Positions 53,101 through 61,145 of a stretch of 64,000 nt of DNA are shown here, piece by piece (position 1 is the first letter of the stretch; each line of letters opens with the position of its first letter). The position numbers and the translations under genes were made by a program. The notes under the pieces were generated by a model. It had not been told where the DNA came from. It made no database searches and saw only the letters and a program-made list of their open reading frames with translations. The stretch comes from Colimorpha sp045640985 (GTDB lineage: Bacteria; Bacteroidota; Bacteroidia; Bacteroidales; P3). Location: positions 19,807 to 83,806 of the forward strand of contig JAZUFZ010000029.1 of assembly GCA_045640985.1 (NCBI GenBank), written 5' to 3'.

Positions 53101-55041
53101 TATAAGCAAGATGACTACCGTATGCTCAACGAGTTCTATAAGCAGAAGATACAGCAAGTACACATCGTGGGAGAGTATGCGAACCTGATGGTGCGTGATT
53201 ATAATGCTGCTTTACAATATGTGCAGGATTACTTCCAGATGGATTACAAGCAGTTTATCACCAAATACTTCAAAGGTGAACGACAAAATCAGATACAACG
53301 TAACCTTACTCCTGGTAAATACGAACAACTGTTCGGTTGTTTATCTGAACGACAGATGCAAATCATCAGCGACAAGGAGTCTCGTTGTATTGTGGTGGCG
53401 GCAGGCCCTGGAAGTGGCAAAACACGTGTTCTGGTCCATAAGCTCGCCTCATTGCTTCTGCTTGAAGACGTGAAGCACGAGCAGTTACTGATGCTCACCT
53501 TCTCGCGTGCGGCAGCCACGGAGTTCAAACAACGGCTGATGGAACTGATATGCAATGCTGCCCATTTTGTGGAGATAAAGACGTTCCACTCATACTGCTT
53601 TGATCTGCTCGGACGTATCGGCAACCTTGAGGATGCAAGCAATGTGGTAGCTCAGGCAGCAGAAATGATTACTCAAGGTGAGGTGGAACCGAATCGAATC
53701 GGCAAGACCGTCCTTGTCATTGATGAAGCGCAGGATATGAGTGCTGATGAGTATGCTCTTGTGCGTGCTTTGATGACGGCCAACGAGGAAATGCGTGTGA
53801 TTGCGGTGGGGGATGATGACCAGAACATCTATGAGTTCCGAGGTTCTAATTCGCGCCATATGCAGGAGCTGGCTTGGATGGAAGACAGTAGGTTTGTGGA
53901 GATGACGGATAACTATCGCAGTACGCGCCATGTGGTGGATGTGGCTAACCATTTCTCTGGTTATATCCGCAACCGTTTGAAGCAGACATCTATCAATTCC
54001 ATGAGCAATGAAGAAGGATGGGTGAGTGTCACTCATTATCAGACGGCATTTATGTACGAGCCTTTGGTGGAGGATTTGATTCGTAATCGTTGTGATGGTT
54101 CTACTTGTATTCTCACCCAAACCAACGAAGAAGCGGTCATTCTTGTGGCTCTTTTGCGCAAGAATGGAATCCACAGCAAATTGGTACAATCGATGGATGG
54201 CATCCGTTTCTGGAATTTGGCAGAAATGCGTTACTTTCTCAAACAAATTGATCAACGAGTTAAGTCACCTTTGATTCCTGATGATGTTTGGGAAGCAGCA
54301 AAGCGATCGACTTTCGCACAGTATGCTAATAGCGAGTCGTTAGTGTATGTTCGCAGATGCGTGGAACTTTTCGAAGCAACCAATAAAACGAAATATGTGA
54401 GTGATTTCAAGGAGTATATCTTTGAATCGTCTATTGAGGATTTCAGCGACTACACTGGCACGGATGTAATTGTTTCTACCATCCATAAGGCTAAAGGTCG
54501 TGAGTTTGATGATGTATATATGTTGATCACGGATGTCTATACGTGTGATGACCAATTGATGCGAAGGTATTATGTTGGCATGACACGTGCCAAGAAGCGT
54601 TTGTATATCCATACCAACAGTTCCGTCTTTGACCACATTCAAGTAGATAAGCATCTCGTTTGCCAACAACAATACGAAATGCCTGAGGAAATCGTTCTGC
54701 AAATGACTCACAAGGATGTAAACCTTGGATTTTTTAAGTTACGTAAAAAAGAAGTTCTTGCTCTTTGCGGAGGTTCTGCTTTGACCTATGCCGATCATTG
54801 TTTGTACGATGCAACAACCGGTCATCCCGTTGTTATGATCTCTGCCCGTATGCAGCAGACCTTAGCCGAGTGGCAAGCGAAGGGCTACGAGGTACAGAGT
54901 GCCAAAGTCCGCTTCATCGTAGCATGGAAACCTAAGGATGCTCCGAAAGAAGAAAAGGAGACAGCTATAGTGTTGGCGGATATTTTATTAAAGAAAGTAC
55001 AGAATTGGGTGGTATATGATGCTTGTGCGGAGGGAATGTGA
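50128..55041 (+). CDS. Exonuclease-RecQ-UvrD fusion helicase
   Basis: A 1637-residue fusion of three nucleic-acid enzymes. Residues 30-165: a DnaQ-like DEDD exonuclease fold with D34-A-E36, GHNIIRHDAKYL (Asp about 84) and NPVNDCLKARDLL. Residues 260-285 hold a short Cys cluster (C-x3-C-x2-C). Residues 290-640: RecQ-type SF2 helicase with Walker A FPTGGGKSLTFQLPAL (about 310), VIDEAHCFSSWGQDFR (about 412), SCFTATAK and QEAGRAGRD. Residues 650-1050 contain winged-helix-like segments. Residues 1085-1540: UvrD/PcrA-type SF1 helicase with AAGPGSGKTRVL, VLVIDEAQDMSADE, VGDDDQNIYEFRGSN, VSTIHKAKGREFDDV and YVGMTRAKKRLYI. The usual RecQ zinc cysteines after the helicase core are not seen. All three active sites look intact. 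Plausible roles are repair of stalled forks or defence against foreign DNA. The gene is AT-richer than its neighbours. Confidence 0.9.
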   Translation: MSIWDKIQDMVGTTDGKVEARVNRREASRYAFVDAEVGVRDHKVHDIGAVRYDYAVYHGTSKDELTKFLSGVDYLCGHNIIRHDAKYLFGEGAQRWQLVDTLYVSPLLFSERPYHKLLKDEKLQTDELNNPVNDCLKARDLLMDEVAAWRRLAQEKQAIFVALLRDKVEFAGFVEIVENNESAGLTKDVLVELIKQSYKGRICENAALSALINTHPIELAYALALVDTSDHRSITPSWVLKNYPNVEYVIRRLRHTRCSDGCIYCNSQLDVHHNLKTFFGYDQFRTYEGEPLQENAARAAVEGKSLLAIFPTGGGKSLTFQLPALMEGWSVHGLTVVISPLQSLMKDQVDNLASRGITDAVTINGLLDPITRSLAIQRVMDGDASLLYIAPEMLRSNTIERILLARHVVRFVIDEAHCFSSWGQDFRVDYLYIGKFIRKYQEKKGLATPIPVSCFTATAKQKVVQDICDYFQETLGLKLELFASSASRTNLRYSVIHADTDDDKYQKLRGLIAESNCPTIVYVSRTKRTKELAQKLSRDGYKTLPFNGKMDADEKVANQEAFMNDQVRIIVATSAFGMGVDKSDVGLVVHYDISDSLENYVQEAGRAGRDPQLNARCYVLYSDNDLDKHFILLNQTKLSISEIQQVWKVVKELTRHREKVCSSALEIARKAGWNDSVLDIETRVRAAISALEQGGYLERGNNVPHVYATGITVKNMDEARKRITESVLFESEEVEKAVRIIKSLISQKSLAKNQDAEGESRIDYLADILGLTKAEVVSSVERMRQEGILADTKDISAFLIDNDTEKKSRTLLDKFARLEQYILERIPDESLKISCKQLNDDAVNNGIVTSCEKDIRTLLYFLTIKGYTRKKEDGAHNIEVTRKADKEATLARFQKRVDVSRFVVEWLYKLAQERAKEDSKTIAVQFSVVELLKKMQQSGGLLFSSFADLQLEDVEEALLYLSKIGALKLEGGFLVLYNAMEIRRIKDNKLRYKQDDYRMLNEFYKQKIQQVHIVGEYANLMVRDYNAALQYVQDYFQMDYKQFITKYFKGERQNQIQRNLTPGKYEQLFGCLSERQMQIISDKESRCIVVAAGPGSGKTRVLVHKLASLLLLEDVKHEQLLMLTFSRAAATEFKQRLMELICNAAHFVEIKTFHSYCFDLLGRIGNLEDASNVVAQAAEMITQGEVEPNRIGKTVLVIDEAQDMSADEYALVRALMTANEEMRVIAVGDDDQNIYEFRGSNSRHMQELAWMEDSRFVEMTDNYRSTRHVVDVANHFSGYIRNRLKQTSINSMSNEEGWVSVTHYQTAFMYEPLVEDLIRNRCDGSTCILTQTNEEAVILVALLRKNGIHSKLVQSMDGIRFWNLAEMRYFLKQIDQRVKSPLIPDDVWEAAKRSTFAQYANSESLVYVRRCVELFEATNKTKYVSDFKEYIFESSIEDFSDYTGTDVIVSTIHKAKGREFDDVYMLITDVYTCDDQLMRRYYVGMTRAKKRLYIHTNSSVFDHIQVDKHLVCQQQYEMPEEIVLQMTHKDVNLGFFKLRKKEVLALCGGSALTYADHCLYDATTGHPVVMISARMQQTLAEWQAKGYEVQSAKVRFIVAWKPKDAPKEEKETAIVLADILLKKVQNWVVYDACAEGM

Positions 55042-55066
55042 TTGGTAACTAAGGTGTGTTTGTAGT

Positions 55067-56053
55067 CTATCTACCGGGGTTGTAGTGGTAGAGAATCTGG
55101 TCGGAAGCGTAGGTTTCTATGGTTGTAGGGGTGACGGGTGCGAGAGGGGCTGGGAGTCCTGTGGGAAAAGTCTTGGGGGAGGTTGCGATTCTGATTTCGT
55201 CCCAGAGTCCTTCGGTCAGGAACTGGTCGAGGATATTTCTGCCGCCTTCTACTATTATGGATTGTATCTTTTTCTGATACAGGTCGGAAAGGAGGCTTTT
55301 CAGCTCGGTTTTTTCGCTATAATGAAGAGTGGGCGCCTGGTCGTTGAAGACGTTGTGGCCCTCATGGTCGAGGTCCCGGCCACCTAAGACAATACGTGTG
55401 GGGTTAGGTCCGCTGTAGTGTCTCGCGGTCAGGGTCGGATTGTCGGCTCTTACGGTTCCGGCTCCTACCAGTATGGCGGCTTCCTGGGTGCGCCATTTGT
55501 GACTCATATAGGTGGTCAGAGGGTTGCTTATCCAATAGGGGCGCTGGTCGGAGGCCATCAGCCCGTTGGCGGTCTGCGCCCATTTCAAAATGATATAAGG
55601 GCGCTTCTTTTCCATGAAAGTAAAGAACCGCCGGTTGAGAAACCGGCCCTCCTTTTCAAGTACATGCCGCTCTACCGTTATCCCTGCCTGGAGGAGCTTC
55701 TCAAAGCCCCTGCCCGCTACTAGAGGATTGGGGTCATCGTTGGAGCATACCACTTTCCCGATGCCCGCTTCGATGATGAGGTCGGCGCAGGGCGGGGTGA
55801 GTCCGTGATGACTGCAGGGCTCCAGATTGACATATAGAGTCGCCCCCTTAAGGGCGTTGCGGTCTTTCTCCCAAAGGCGGAGAATGGCATTCCTTTCTGC
55901 ATGATTGGTTCCATACTGCTGGTGGTAGCCCTCGGAGAGGATTTTATCCCCTTTCACAATCACACAACCGACCAGCGGGTTGGGTCTTGTAAAACCCAAC
56001 CCGTTGGCTGCCAGAGACAGACAACGGGTTATGTATTGCGCTTCCGGGGACAT
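55067..56053 (-). CDS. ribD: Bifunctional riboflavin biosynthesis deaminase/reductase RibD
   Basis: Converts the GTP cyclohydrolase II product by deamination and side-chain reduction in riboflavin synthesis. The 328-residue protein starts with the deaminase domain: TRPNPLVGCVIV, NHAERNAI (zinc His and catalytic Glu) and EPCSHHGLTPPCADLII (two zinc Cys). The reductase domain follows with LKWAQTANGLMA, ILVGAGTVRADNPTLTAR and IIVEGGRNILDQFL. Both activities look intact. It overlaps asnS by 1 bp and is the last gene of the thyA-manC-asnS-ribD run; ribBA, ribE and ribH are not present. Flavins made here also serve the NQR complex, but no link is implied. Confidence 0.95.
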   Translation of the reverse strand: MSPEAQYITRCLSLAANGLGFTRPNPLVGCVIVKGDKILSEGYHQQYGTNHAERNAILRLWEKDRNALKGATLYVNLEPCSHHGLTPPCADLIIEAGIGKVVCSNDDPNPLVAGRGFEKLLQAGITVERHVLEKEGRFLNRRFFTFMEKKRPYIILKWAQTANGLMASDQRPYWISNPLTTYMSHKWRTQEAAILVGAGTVRADNPTLTARHYSGPNPTRIVLGGRDLDHEGHNVFNDQAPTLHYSEKTELKSLLSDLYQKKIQSIIVEGGRNILDQFLTEGLWDEIRIATSPKTFPTGLPAPLAPVTPTTIETYASDQILYHYNPGR

Positions 56054-57459
56054 TAAAATTCTGCAGTCTTGGGTGTGCGTGGGAATGGAATAACGTCGCG
56101 GATGTTTGCCATACCGGTCACGAACAGCAGCAGACGCTCAAATCCCAGACCGAAGCCGGCATGAGGGCAGGTTCCGTAGCGGCGGGTATCGAGATACCAC
56201 CACATATCCTTCATCGGGATGTTGAGTTCGTTGATGCGGTTCATCAGTTTGTCGTAGCTTTCTTCGCGGACGGAGCCTCCGATGATTTCGCCGATTTGCG
56301 GGAAGAGCACGTCAGTACCCTGAACGGTCTTTCCGTCTTCGTTCTGTTTCATGTAGAAGGCCTTGATCTCCTTTGGATAGTCAATCATAATGACAGGTTT
56401 CTTGAAGTGTTCTTCCACCAGATAGCGTTCATGCTCGCTGGCGAGGTCGGCACCCCAATATACCGGGAATTCAAATTTCTTTCCGTTCTTGATAGCTTCT
56501 TCCAGAATGCGGACACCTTCGGTGTAAGGCAGGCGTACAAAATCGGTATTGATTACGCTCTGGAGGCGTTCGATGAGACCCGGATCCACCATTTTGTTGA
56601 GGAATTCCAGATCGTCGGCGCAGTTGTCGAGGGCCCATTTTACGCAGAATTTGATGAATTCTTCTTCCACGGCGGTCAGTTCGTCGAGGTCGGCGAAAGC
56701 GATTTCCGGTTCAATCATCCAGAATTCTGCCAGGTGGCGCGGCGTGTTGGAATTCTCAGCGCGGAAGGTAGGGCCGAAGGTGTAGATCTTACCCAGAGAG
56801 GTGGCTCCCAGTTCACCTTCGAGCTGTCCGCTCACGGTAAGGCTGGTAGGTTTTCCGAAGAAGTCCTGACTGTAGTCGATGCTGCCGTCTTCTTTTCTGG
56901 GCAGATTGTTGAGGTCCATGGTAGTAACCTGGAACATGTCGCCGGCGCCCTCACAGTCGCTGGCTGTAATCAGCGGAGTATGGAAATAGAAATAACCCTT
57001 CTGGTGGAAATAGGTGTGGATGGCGATAGCCATATTGTGGCGGATGCGGCACACGGCTCCGAAGGTGTTGGTTCTGGGGCGGAGGTGTCCTATCTCGCGC
57101 AGAAATTCCATCGAATGGCCTTTTTTCTGGAGCGGGTAGGTGTTGGGGTCGGCCTCGCCGTAGAGGATGATGTTCTCGGCCTGGATTTCAACCGACTGGC
57201 CCTGGCCCATCGAGCGGACCAGTTTTCCGTCCACGCTCAGGCAGGCGCCTGTGGTGATACGTTTCATAAGGTCTTCATCGAAGTTGGCGAGATCCACTAC
57301 TATCTGGATATTATTGATGTTGCTGCCGTCGTTGAGGGCGATAAAAGCCACATTCTTGTTTCCGCGTTTGGTGCGTACCCAGCCTTTTACGTTAATTGTG
57401 GTGTCGATAAGGTTCTCGACATTGTCTTTCAGCAGATGAACAATTTCAATGCGTTTCAT
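56053..57459 (-). CDS. asnS: Asparaginyl-tRNA synthetase
   Basis: Charges tRNA-Asn with asparagine. The 468-residue class IIb enzyme has the N-terminal OB-fold (VKGWVRTKRGNKNVAFIALNDGS), motif 2 FGPTFRAENSNTPRHLAEFWM and motif 3 HAGFGLGFERLLLFVTG. IRHNMAIAIHTYFHQKGYFYFHTPLIT is the helix leading to motif 1. GAGDMFQVT within the insertion and the length identify AsnS over AspS. Confidence 0.97.
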   Translation of the reverse strand: MKRIEIVHLLKDNVENLIDTTINVKGWVRTKRGNKNVAFIALNDGSNINNIQIVVDLANFDEDLMKRITTGACLSVDGKLVRSMGQGQSVEIQAENIILYGEADPNTYPLQKKGHSMEFLREIGHLRPRTNTFGAVCRIRHNMAIAIHTYFHQKGYFYFHTPLITASDCEGAGDMFQVTTMDLNNLPRKEDGSIDYSQDFFGKPTSLTVSGQLEGELGATSLGKIYTFGPTFRAENSNTPRHLAEFWMIEPEIAFADLDELTAVEEEFIKFCVKWALDNCADDLEFLNKMVDPGLIERLQSVINTDFVRLPYTEGVRILEEAIKNGKKFEFPVYWGADLASEHERYLVEEHFKKPVIMIDYPKEIKAFYMKQNEDGKTVQGTDVLFPQIGEIIGGSVREESYDKLMNRINELNIPMKDMWWYLDTRRYGTCPHAGFGLGFERLLLFVTGMANIRDVIPFPRTPKTAEF

Positions 57460-57462
57460 GAT

Positions 57463-58557
57463 TTATAGTATGTTTTTTTTCTTTTTCTTCAACTGATGGC
57501 GCAGTTCCACGTCGCTTGAGAATTTCAGGGTCCGGTGGGTCTGGTCGCGCCGGCACACCATAATGGAATTGGTGTTGCCTGTAACGATATATCCGTCAAG
57601 TCCCTGAAGGATGACGGTCTTGTTGGCGGGCATGTGGACTATGGTGTTCTTCACGTCGTAGGTAAAGATGTTGCCCGACACGAGCACGTTTCCCTGGCTG
57701 TCCTTGCTGCAGGTCTCGTAGAGGGCGTCCCAGGTCTCCACGTCGCTCCATCCGAAGCTGGCTTCCATCACATGCACGTTCTCCGCCTTTTCCATGATGC
57801 CGAAATCGACCGACACCGATTCGCAGGCGGAATACACGTTTTCCAGTTCTGCCTGCGGGGTCTGGGTGGTGAGCCGGAAGAACGATTCTGCCACCGAGGG
57901 GAGGAACTGGCGGTAGGCCTCCATCAGCACCGGCAGGCGCCACACGAAGATGCCCGCGTTCCAGAGAAACTCTCCGCTGGCGATGAATTGGGTAGCCATG
58001 TCCAGCGGCGGTTTTTCGGTAAAGGTAATCACGGGGTGGAGACGGCTCTGGCTTTCGGCTGAAAGCTCGTCGCCGAACTGGATATATCCGTATTTCGTAT
58101 TGGGGTTGGTCGGCTGTGCCCCCATGGTGATGATCCAGTCGTGTTCGTTCACTAAGCGCAGCGCCTCCGTAATGTTTTCCACATATTTCTCATCGCCGAA
58201 TATGGCATGGTCGGAAGGGGTGACCACGATATTGGCGTCGGGGTTCATCTGGTTGATGACCGAAGCCGCGTAGGCTATGCACGGGGCTGTGTTTCTGCGG
58301 TTAGGCTCGCTCAGCACCTGATAGTCCTCCAGGTCGGGCAGCTGGCTGTGGACCCTTTCGGCGAGGGTTCCGCTGGTCACGATGATGATGTTTTCCCTGG
58401 GGCAGACTTTTTCCAGCCGGTGGAAAGTGCTCTGGAGCATAGTCTCGCCCGTCCCGAGCAGGTCGATGAACTGCTTCGGGTTGTCGAGCCGGCTCATGGG
58501 CCAGAATCTGCTTCCCAGTCCGCCCGCCATGATGATACAGTAGCTGTTACGGTTCAT
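57463..58557 (-). CDS. manC: Mannose-1-phosphate guanylyltransferase
   Basis: Makes GDP-mannose for glycans and GDP-fucose or GDP-rhamnose routes. The 364-residue protein starts YCIIMAGGLGSRFWPMSRLDNPKQFIDLLG, the pyrophosphorylase signature, and shows VTPSDHAIFGDE, FTEKPPLDMA (catalytic Lys region) and LWNAGIFVWR. The C-terminal left-handed beta-helix part is short; the phosphomannose isomerase domain of bifunctional ManC is absent. It overlaps thyA by 4 bp. Confidence 0.94.
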   Translation of the reverse strand: MNRNSYCIIMAGGLGSRFWPMSRLDNPKQFIDLLGTGETMLQSTFHRLEKVCPRENIIIVTSGTLAERVHSQLPDLEDYQVLSEPNRRNTAPCIAYAASVINQMNPDANIVVTPSDHAIFGDEKYVENITEALRLVNEHDWIITMGAQPTNPNTKYGYIQFGDELSAESQSRLHPVITFTEKPPLDMATQFIASGEFLWNAGIFVWRLPVLMEAYRQFLPSVAESFFRLTTQTPQAELENVYSACESVSVDFGIMEKAENVHVMEASFGWSDVETWDALYETCSKDSQGNVLVSGNIFTYDVKNTIVHMPANKTVILQGLDGYIVTGNTNSIMVCRRDQTHRTLKFSSDVELRHQLKKKKKNIL

Positions 58558-59348
58558 ACGCTTACTTCTCCTTTGATATGGGGGTGAGGGTTATAGTCTT
58601 CCAGCACGAAGTCTTCGTAGTCGAAGCTGAAGATATCCTTCTTCTCCGGGTTGATAATCATTTTCGGGAGCGGCCGCGGGTCGCGCGTCAGCTGCAGACG
58701 GCACTGCTCCAGATGGTTGTTGTATATATGAGCGTCGCCCAGCGTGTGGATGAAATCGCCCGCTTTCAGGCCGCAGGCTTGCGCAATCATCATCGTAAAG
58801 AGGGCATAGCTGGCGATGTTGAACGGCACGCCCAGGAATATGTCGGCGCTCCGCTGGTAGAGCTGGCAGCTCAGCCGTCCGTCTGCCACATAGAACTGGA
58901 ACAGGATATGGCATGGGGGAAGCGCCATCTTATCCACCTCGCCCACGTTCCAGGCCGACACCAGGAGCCTTCTCGAATCGGGATTGTGCTTTATCTCCTC
59001 AATCAGCTGGCTTATCTGGTCCACCTTTCTTCCGTCCTCACAACCCCAGGAGCGCCACTGGTGTCCGTATATCGGACCCAGGTCTCCCCGGGCGTCAGCC
59101 CATTCGTCCCATATCGTCACCTTGTGGTCGTGCAGATACTGGATATTCGTGTCCCCTTTCAGGAACCACAGCAGTTCGTAGATGATCGATCTCAGGTGCA
59201 GCTTCTTCGTGGTCAGCAGCGGGAAGCCCTCCTCCAGGTGGAACCGCATCTGATAGCCGAACACGCTTCGGGTTCCCGTCCCCGTGCGGTCCGATTTCTG
59301 GACACCGTTGTCCAGCACATATTGCAGAAGGTCAAGATATTGTTTCAT
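58554..59348 (-). CDS. thyA: Thymidylate synthase ThyA
   Basis: Methylates dUMP to dTMP using methylene-THF. The 264-residue protein starts MKQYLDLLQYVLDNGVQKSDRTGTGTRSVFGYQMRF, has the catalytic Cys in MALPPCHILFQFYVADGRLSCQLYQRSAD, and GVPFNIASYALFTMMIAQACGL and HTLGDAHIYNNHLEQ. It is the first gene of a four-gene minus-strand run and is preceded by copy C of the palindromic element. dut, which supplies dUMP, lies in another operon of this window. Confidence 0.98.
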   Translation of the reverse strand: MKQYLDLLQYVLDNGVQKSDRTGTGTRSVFGYQMRFHLEEGFPLLTTKKLHLRSIIYELLWFLKGDTNIQYLHDHKVTIWDEWADARGDLGPIYGHQWRSWGCEDGRKVDQISQLIEEIKHNPDSRRLLVSAWNVGEVDKMALPPCHILFQFYVADGRLSCQLYQRSADIFLGVPFNIASYALFTMMIAQACGLKAGDFIHTLGDAHIYNNHLEQCRLQLTRDPRPLPKMIINPEKKDIFSFDYEDFVLEDYNPHPHIKGEVSV

Positions 59349-59508
59349 GTATCTGTTTTTTGCGTCCGGTGACCCGCAGGGGAAGATATTTCCGCCCGCT
59401 CCGGGTCACTTTATTATCAATAAACGCGTGTTTTTTTATTTTATTGTGTCATCCATGATTTTTTTTCATTTCCCATAAATCCGGCCCCCGAAAATCTGTT
59501 TTTCCCGT

Positions 59509-59626
59509 GGTAACTCCCTTCTATCTTCTTTTTATCTTCTTTTTATCTCCAGTTTATCTTTTGTTCTAAGGAAAGGAGATAAAAAAAGATAAACTGGAGA
59601 TAAAAAGAAGATAGCACGGCCTTACC
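59509..59626. repeat. 118-bp palindromic 11-mer element, copy C
   Basis: It begins GGTAACTCCCT and ends GCCTTACC, with flanking CCCGT/ACGGG extending the palindrome. The left arm has TCTATCTTCTT, TTTATCTTCTT, TTTATCTCCAG and TTTATCTTTTG units. In the right arm AAAGATAAACTGGAG pairs perfectly with CTCCAGTTTATCTTT, unlike in copies A and B where this inner part has changed. That difference looks like compensation or independent repair of the stem. Confidence 0.9.
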
Positions 59627-59682
59627 ACGGGCACGGCATATAGTCAGCCCGTGCATTCGGGAAGAAAAAAATCGTATGAATC

Positions 59683-59714
59683 TTTCGCGATTCAAAAAAA
59701 AATTCCTATATTTG
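59683..59714 (+). promoter_or_regulatory. Probable promoter of the T9SS cargo cluster
   Basis: TTTC (59683-59686), a 20-nt spacer and TATATTTG (59707-59714) fit the Bacteroidota consensus with one mismatch at -33. Confidence 0.6.
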
Positions 59715-59915
59715 TATCGAGGAACGTCTCGGAAATACTGCTGTATGTTATTCTATGTCAGTGGTTTTGCGCGCGGGTTAAGACCGGATGACAAAAAAAT
59801 ATCATATTTCTTGCAACAAAATGCCCGTTTTATGTGTCTTATATGCATGAAAACGATTCTTGAAAAGAGACGTTTCCGACTGAAAAGAGGTTATTTATAA
59901 AAAATATTAATTACT

Positions 59916-61055
59916 ATGAGAAAATTTATATTTTTAGCAGTTCTTTTGAATACGGTCTTTCTGGCGCAGGGTCAGGGGAATGGACCGGATACAATAGTGG
60001 GAAGGAATCCGAATTATTTTTACGATTTTTGGCCGCCAGATGAGTGGATCCAGACAGATGATGATGACGGACATCGCGCATTGCTTATTACTAGGGAGTT
60101 TGCAAATTCAGACTATCATCAAAGGTGTGTTCCTGAAGACAGTACGGGTTTTTATATGGGATATGGTGATGGTATAGATATCCAGTTGCAAAGAAAAAGT
60201 ACTCCAAATCCCATCAAAGTGTTGGGGTTGGCTATTGTATTGACTCAACATCACCAAATATCGTCATACGGAGGGTATCAGTATCATGATGATTACAGAT
60301 ACGAGGATTCCCTGTTGCTTTATGAGGTGGATGATACAGGTGCTTTGGTATATATGAACGGCGTGCGATTGAGTTACTCTGATACGGTAGCACATTTAAT
60401 GCGCTTTAACTACGCTTTTCCTGATAATGACCCGGAAAAATGCTCGGAACTGGTGGTTCATTATGATACAACGTATCTGGATGTGTATGATTATTATTTT
60501 GATACTCCGTCAATTGTAAATAATGATTTCTATATCGGCCACACTACCCGTAGTAACCTTTTCCGTCTTGATGTTTATGAACGGTTTATGGGAGACTCTA
60601 TTAATTACTCATGGCCTCACTGGACGAATGAAAAATTGGTTCCGGGTTTTCATTCTCTTCATCCGGATATTTTATCGTGCGAGGTATGGGATTTGCAACA
60701 TTATAGATACTCCAATCTCTATCATAACTACTGGTGGGAATGTGACCTCCCGGAAGTACTGATGATGTGGCCGATAATAGAGGTGGGCTGGGTAGATGCA
60801 GAGCATCCGGAGCAGAGCGAGGGGACGAAGGTGTATCCCAATCCGGCGGGAGACCGTGTGACGGTGGAGTCGGAGGAGGAGATCGTGCGGGTATGGGTGA
60901 CGGATGAACTGGGCAGGATGGTGTATGACCATGACCACCATTCTCCGAAGGTGTATCTGAACGTTGCGCCCTGGCCCAACGGTATGTATGTGGTGCATTT
61001 CCAGACCGCCACAGCCCCTATCATCTATACCAGCAAACTGATGGTGACCCATTGA
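59916..61055 (+). CDS. T9SS cargo protein with type A sorting domain (paralogue 1)
   Basis: The 379-residue product has a signal peptide (FIFLAVLLNTVFLAQGQ). The mature part begins GNGPDTI, followed by YFYDFWPPDEW, which is shared with the paralogues at 62416 and 63585. A variable middle of about 250 residues has no known domain. The last 80 residues form a T9SS type A C-terminal sorting domain: VYPNPAGDRVTVESEEEIVRVWV, LGRMVYDHDHH and a closing WPNGMYVVHFQTA...KLMVTH, which sends the protein through the outer membrane and is normally cleaved off. The start of this cluster is marked by a promoter at 59683. Confidence 0.85.
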   Translation: MRKFIFLAVLLNTVFLAQGQGNGPDTIVGRNPNYFYDFWPPDEWIQTDDDDGHRALLITREFANSDYHQRCVPEDSTGFYMGYGDGIDIQLQRKSTPNPIKVLGLAIVLTQHHQISSYGGYQYHDDYRYEDSLLLYEVDDTGALVYMNGVRLSYSDTVAHLMRFNYAFPDNDPEKCSELVVHYDTTYLDVYDYYFDTPSIVNNDFYIGHTTRSNLFRLDVYERFMGDSINYSWPHWTNEKLVPGFHSLHPDILSCEVWDLQHYRYSNLYHNYWWECDLPEVLMMWPIIEVGWVDAEHPEQSEGTKVYPNPAGDRVTVESEEEIVRVWVTDELGRMVYDHDHHSPKVYLNVAPWPNGMYVVHFQTATAPIIYTSKLMVTH

Positions 61056-61145
61056 CCGGGAGTGGGAGAGGTGTTCCCAGAGTCTTTCAGCAATATTAGA
61101 AAATGAAATAACCCTAAAATATTTAAGTCATGAAAAAAGTATTAT
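60788..61145 (+). repeat. Sorting-domain repeat, copy 1 of 2
   Basis: The segment from CTGGGTAGATGCAGAGC through the sorting domain, the 3' spacer and the first codons of the next gene is nearly identical to 63240-63600 (a handful of substitutions and a few-base indel just after the stop codon). The repeat is GC-rich while the variable gene middles are AT-rich. Confidence 0.9.

Larger units (their letters stand above)
59349..59915. other. 567-bp divergent intergenic region between thyA and the T9SS cargo genes
   Basis: No gene is seen; it holds palindromic element copy C (59509-59626) and a promoter (59683-59714) for the plus-strand genes. The leader from that promoter to the ATG at 59916 is about 195 nt and AT-rich. 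Confidence 0.7.
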
